Of a stretch of 64,000 nt of DNA, positions 63,760-64,000 are shown piece by piece; the stretch's first letter is position 1, and every line of letters starts with the position of its first letter. The position numbers and the translations under genes are program-made. This DNA comes from Gordonia sp. SL306. Its GTDB lineage: Bacteria > Actinomycetota > Actinomycetes > Mycobacteriales > Mycobacteriaceae. The DNA lies in contig NZ_CP113063.1 in assembly GCF_026625785.1 (NCBI RefSeq), positions 4,092,001-4,156,000 of the forward strand, written 5' to 3'. The notes under the pieces were generated by a model that did not search any database, was not told where the DNA came from, and worked only from the letters and a program-made list of their open reading frames with translations.

Positions 63760-64000
63760 TGTGGGTATTGGCCATCGACACCGCGACCGACTCGGTGGTG
63801 ACCGGCGTCGCGTGCCTGCGCCCCGACGACAGTGGTGCGCCCGAGGTGGCGGCCGAGCGCGTCGTGTCGGACGGGCGCCGGCATGCCGAGGTGCTCACCA
63901 CACTCATCGCCGAGGTCCTGACGGAATCGGGAGTCGCGCGCACCGATCTCGCCGCAGTGGTCGTCGGGTGCGGGCCGGGCCCCTTCACCGGATTGCGTGT
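63759..64000 (+). CDS. tsaB: tRNA threonylcarbamoyladenosine synthesis protein TsaB (N-terminal part)
   Basis: The first 80 codons of TsaB, cut by the window edge. The sequence begins WVLAIDTATDSVVTGV and continues RRHAEVLTTLIAEVLTESG and VVVGCGPGPFTGLR, all hallmarks of TsaB, the non-catalytic ASKHA-fold partner of TsaD. The ATG shares one base with the tsaE stop, so the genes are coupled. Confidence 0.93.
   Translation, partial: MWVLAIDTATDSVVTGVACLRPDDSGAPEVAAERVVSDGRRHAEVLTTLIAEVLTESGVARTDLAAVVVGCGPGPFTGLR

Overview
The window is one contiguous stretch of high-GC actinobacterial chromosome from the mycolic-acid-bearing order Mycobacteriales. A Gordonia-like organism is the best guess, but the genus is inferred, not proven. 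The evidence is a mycothiol S-conjugate amidase, DUF4307 and Rv3446c-type proteins, an ESX-4-type type VII secretion locus, and two long blocks whose gene order matches Mycobacterium tuberculosis. Genes are tightly packed with many 4-base ATGA/GTGA overlaps. Many promoters look leaderless, with a TANNNT-type hexamer 6-8 bases before the start codon. I saw no rRNA, tRNA, insertion sequence, prophage or CRISPR array.

Block 1 (1-43142) follows the M. tuberculosis Rv1081c-Rv1110 order: DUF4307, mca, a small membrane protein, a DUF255 thioredoxin-fold protein, hemolysin III, short-chain cis-prenyl transferase, coaA, glyA, a desA2-like gene, phoH2, fumC, glpX, a DUF4245 gene, xseB/xseA, an Rv1109c-like protein and ispH. 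Lineage-specific material is inserted into this order. Between the DUF255 gene and hemolysin III (4.0-21.4 kb) lie two SGNH hydrolases, a DGPF/ECF42 sigma-factor pair with a matching promoter, a fused arginine-degrading enzyme/ornithine aminotransferase with its Lrp regulator, a class I DAHP synthase behind a Tyr-Trp-Phe leader-peptide attenuator, a PepSY membrane protein, a cobalamin riboswitch with a BtuCDF-type transporter, a second ClpP pair with a PopR-like regulator, and a PhoD phosphatase. At 23-26 kb there is a MocR regulator with an SDR/AhpD operon, and at 36.7-39 kb an amino-acid ABC transporter.

Block 2 (43164-64000) follows the M. tuberculosis Rv3449-Rv3421c order: mycP, eccD, eccC and an Rv3446c-like gene of an ESX-4-type locus, then rplM-rpsI-glmM, a HAD gene, a small ESX-like cassette (Rv3440c/Rv3439c-like), an alpha/beta-fold pseudoenzyme, glmS, nnrD, alr, a lipase-like hydrolase, tsaE and tsaB. 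The join between the blocks is the 21-base gap between ispH and mycP. eccB and the EsxT/EsxU pair expected in an ESX-4 locus are absent here.

The most unusual non-coding signals are three intergenic arrays with an exact 21-base period (about 4.05, 12.6 and 34.0 kb; two of them have divergently oriented arms), the DAHP-synthase attenuator, two PopR-type operator palindromes flanking the ClpP module, and a structured phoH2 leader in which an upstream reading frame ends inside a Shine-Dalgarno hairpin.
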